The notes under the pieces were generated by a model. It ran no database searches. It was not told the origin of the DNA and was given only the letters and a program-made list of their open reading frames with translations. A DNA stretch of 7,244 bases from Alphaproteobacteria bacterium (lineage in GTDB: Bacteria > Pseudomonadota > Alphaproteobacteria > Sphingomonadales > Sphingomonadaceae): the NCBI GenBank assembly GCA_005882415.1, contig VBAE01000132.1:1-7244 (forward strand), written 5' to 3'. The stretch's first letter is position 1. Each line of letters opens with the position of its first letter. A program made the position numbers and the translations under genes. Positions 5,773-7,244 of the stretch are shown piece after piece.

Positions 5773-7206
5773 ATGCGGGGAGGGATTTTGGCTGCTGCGG
5801 CGACGAGTGCGCTGCTGGTCGCCGGAGCGGGACAGGCGGAGACGCTGCGCGAAGCGCTGGTCCGGACCTATAACAGCAATCCGACGATCACCGGCCAGCG
5901 GGCGCAGCTCCGCTCGCTCGACGAAGGCGTCGCCATCGCGCGTGCCCAGGGCCGTCCGCAGCTCAGCGCGACCGCCGGGCTCAACCAGGACATCGCCCAG
6001 ACCGGCGGCGGCGTCGGCCGCAACATCAGCGCCGGGATCAACGCCAGCTATCCATTGTTCAACGGCGGCCGGGTGCGCAACTCGATCCGCGCCGCTGACG
6101 AGCGGGTGCTCGCCGGCCGCGCCAACCTGCGCGCGACCGAGGGCGACATTTTCACCGAAGCGGTCGGCGCCTACATGGACGTGATCCGCGACCGCTCGAT
6201 CGTCACCCTGAACAGCAACCAGGTGAAGGTGCTGGAGACCAACTTCCAGGCGACCCGCGACCGCTTCGAGGTCGGCGACCTGACCCGCACCGACGTCGCC
6301 CAGTCCGAGGCGCGCCTCGCGCTCGCCCGCTCGAACCTCGCAGGCGCCCAGGGCCGGCTCGAGGGTAGCGAGGAGAATTACCGCCGCGTGATCGGCGACC
6401 TCCCCGACGAGCTCGCCCCGCCGCCGCCGCTTCCGACGCTTCCCACCACCGCCGACCAGGCGGTCGAGATCGCGCTCGCCAACAATTCGGACGTGGCAGC
6501 GCTCGCCGCCCAGATCCGCGCCGCCGGACTCGACGTCAGGGTCGCCCGGGCCGACCGGCTGCCGACCGTCAACGCCAACGGCACCGCCGAGGCGATCAAC
6601 TATCTCGGCACCGCGGCCCGCCAGTTCGCGCCCGGAGCGCCGGACACGGTCACCCAGACCGGCCTCGGAGTCAGCGCGCGAATCCCAATCTACCAGGGCG
6701 GAATCGTCGGCGCCCGGGTTCGCCAGCTCCAGTCGGTCCAGTCGCAGCTCCTGGAGCGCGGCGTCGAGGTCGAGCGGCTGGTCATCGCCAACACCCGCGC
6801 CGCCTTCGCCAGCTATGAGGCGGCGCAGCTCGCCATCCGCTCGAACGAGACCGCGGTCGCCGCCAACACCCTCGCGCTCGAGGGCACCCGCGCTGAGCAG
6901 AGCGTCGGCACCCGCAACGTCCTCGACGTTTTGAACGCCGAGCAGGAGCTGCTCAACAGCCAGGTCGCTTTGGTCACCGCCAAGCGCGACGCGTACGTGG
7001 CCGGCTTCGCTCTCCTCAATGCGATGGGGCAGGCGGAAGCGCAGGATCTGAACCTTGACGGAGGCCAGCTCTACGACCCGGTCGCGCATTACGACAAGAC
7101 CGCCCGCCGCCGCTCCGACTGGAAGGACGACCCGGCTCCGGTGCCGGTCGCTACTCGTACCATTACGGGGCCGGTCGTTCCCCCCGTGACAGCGCCCCAG
7201 GAATGA
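5773..7206 (+). CDS. tolC: TolC-family outer membrane channel protein
   Basis: A 477-residue precursor of the outer membrane and periplasmic exit duct used by type I secretion and RND efflux pumps. Residues 1-22 look like a signal peptide (basic start, Ala/Leu core, cleavage after AGQA before ETLREAL). The two tandem outer membrane efflux (OEP) repeats are visible from internal duplication: YPLFNGG (93-99) matches IPIYQGG (304-310), and VGDLTRTDV (167-175) matches VGTRNVLDV (378-386). A Pro-rich hinge (APPPPLPTLP, from 215) separates the halves. Long Ala/Gln/Glu-rich helices would form the periplasmic tunnel. The block NAEQELLNSQVAL then LLNAMG (414-419) ends the conserved core, and a tail of 58 residues rich in Pro and charged residues follows. 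GGAG lies ten bases before the ATG. No membrane fusion protein or ABC/RND partner is encoded nearby, as is usual for a shared TolC. Confidence 0.95.
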   Translation: MRGGILAAAATSALLVAGAGQAETLREALVRTYNSNPTITGQRAQLRSLDEGVAIARAQGRPQLSATAGLNQDIAQTGGGVGRNISAGINASYPLFNGGRVRNSIRAADERVLAGRANLRATEGDIFTEAVGAYMDVIRDRSIVTLNSNQVKVLETNFQATRDRFEVGDLTRTDVAQSEARLALARSNLAGAQGRLEGSEENYRRVIGDLPDELAPPPPLPTLPTTADQAVEIALANNSDVAALAAQIRAAGLDVRVARADRLPTVNANGTAEAINYLGTAARQFAPGAPDTVTQTGLGVSARIPIYQGGIVGARVRQLQSVQSQLLERGVEVERLVIANTRAAFASYEAAQLAIRSNETAVAANTLALEGTRAEQSVGTRNVLDVLNAEQELLNSQVALVTAKRDAYVAGFALLNAMGQAEAQDLNLDGGQLYDPVAHYDKTARRRSDWKDDPAPVPVATRTITGPVVPPVTAPQE

Positions 7207-7244
7207 GTCATAAGCCCCTCATCATGGGGGATATTAACCAAGAC
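7203..7244 (+). CDS. Start of a PopZ/DUF2497-like gene, 3'-truncated by window edge
   Basis: An open frame begins at ATG 7203, overlapping the TolC stop (ATGA), and runs to the window end as MSHKPLIMGDINQD. An in-frame ATG at 7224 gives MGDINQD and could be the true start. Many alphaproteobacterial PopZ/DUF2497 proteins open with a short polar stretch of this kind before a conserved MEDILASI-type helix, which here would lie just outside. From memory, popZ homologues follow a TolC-family gene and precede valS in several alphaproteobacteria. PopZ is a self-assembling cell-pole organiser. Only 14 codons are visible, so the call rests mainly on gene order. No well-placed ribosome site is seen for either ATG: AGGA directly abuts ATG 7203. 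Confidence 0.5.
   Translation, partial: MSHKPLIMGDINQD

Noticed and set aside
5752..7089. Long minus-strand open frame (445 codons) opposite tolC
   Set aside because: It is composition-driven (Gly/Ala/Asp/Arg-rich) and lies opposite a clear TolC-family gene with a signal peptide and OEP repeats.

Overview
This 7.2 kb window is GC-rich chromosomal DNA. It looks alphaproteobacterial, most likely from a sphingomonad (Sphingomonadales). That placement is inferred from four things: the high-GC codon use, palindromic intergenic repeats with CGTCAT ends, a DEAD-box helicase with a DbpA-type tail followed by a YaiI/YqxD gene, and a run of PCMT-like gene, TolC-family gene and apparent PopZ/DUF2497 start. 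No integrase, transposase, toxin-antitoxin, CRISPR or defence genes are visible. I see housekeeping genes with some notable repeats and regulatory DNA, not an accessory island.

Layout from the left: (1) the C-terminal two thirds of peptide chain release factor 3 (prfC), cut by the window edge. (2) A 140-base gap holding an 84-bp palindromic element and a GC hairpin. (3) A DEAD-box RNA helicase overlapping by ATGA with a YaiI/YqxD (DUF188) gene. (4) A convergent gap of 238 bases filled by two 96-bp copies of a cloverleaf-shaped palindromic repeat. (5) On the minus strand, an Old Yellow Enzyme family flavin oxidoreductase, preceded on the same strand by tRNA-Cys(GCA). (6) A divergent intergenic region of about 280 bases with weak promoter candidates and three phased TGTCCG repeats. 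(7) On the plus strand, a divergent protein-L-isoaspartate methyltransferase-like gene, a TolC-family outer membrane channel gene 17 bases later, and the first 14 codons of an overlapping gene that is probably popZ/DUF2497.

Functionally, the left part concerns translation and RNA (RF3, RNA helicase, a PIN-like protein of unknown role, tRNA-Cys). The right part concerns the envelope and cell pole (TolC channel, likely PopZ). The most interesting signals are in the non-coding DNA. The twin 96-bp repeats keep identical geometry while their arms vary by compensatory base changes. Two of the three repeat elements begin exactly one base after a stop codon. The PCMT-like protein lacks the usual active-site Ser and the Gly-rich SAM motif, so its chemistry is uncertain.
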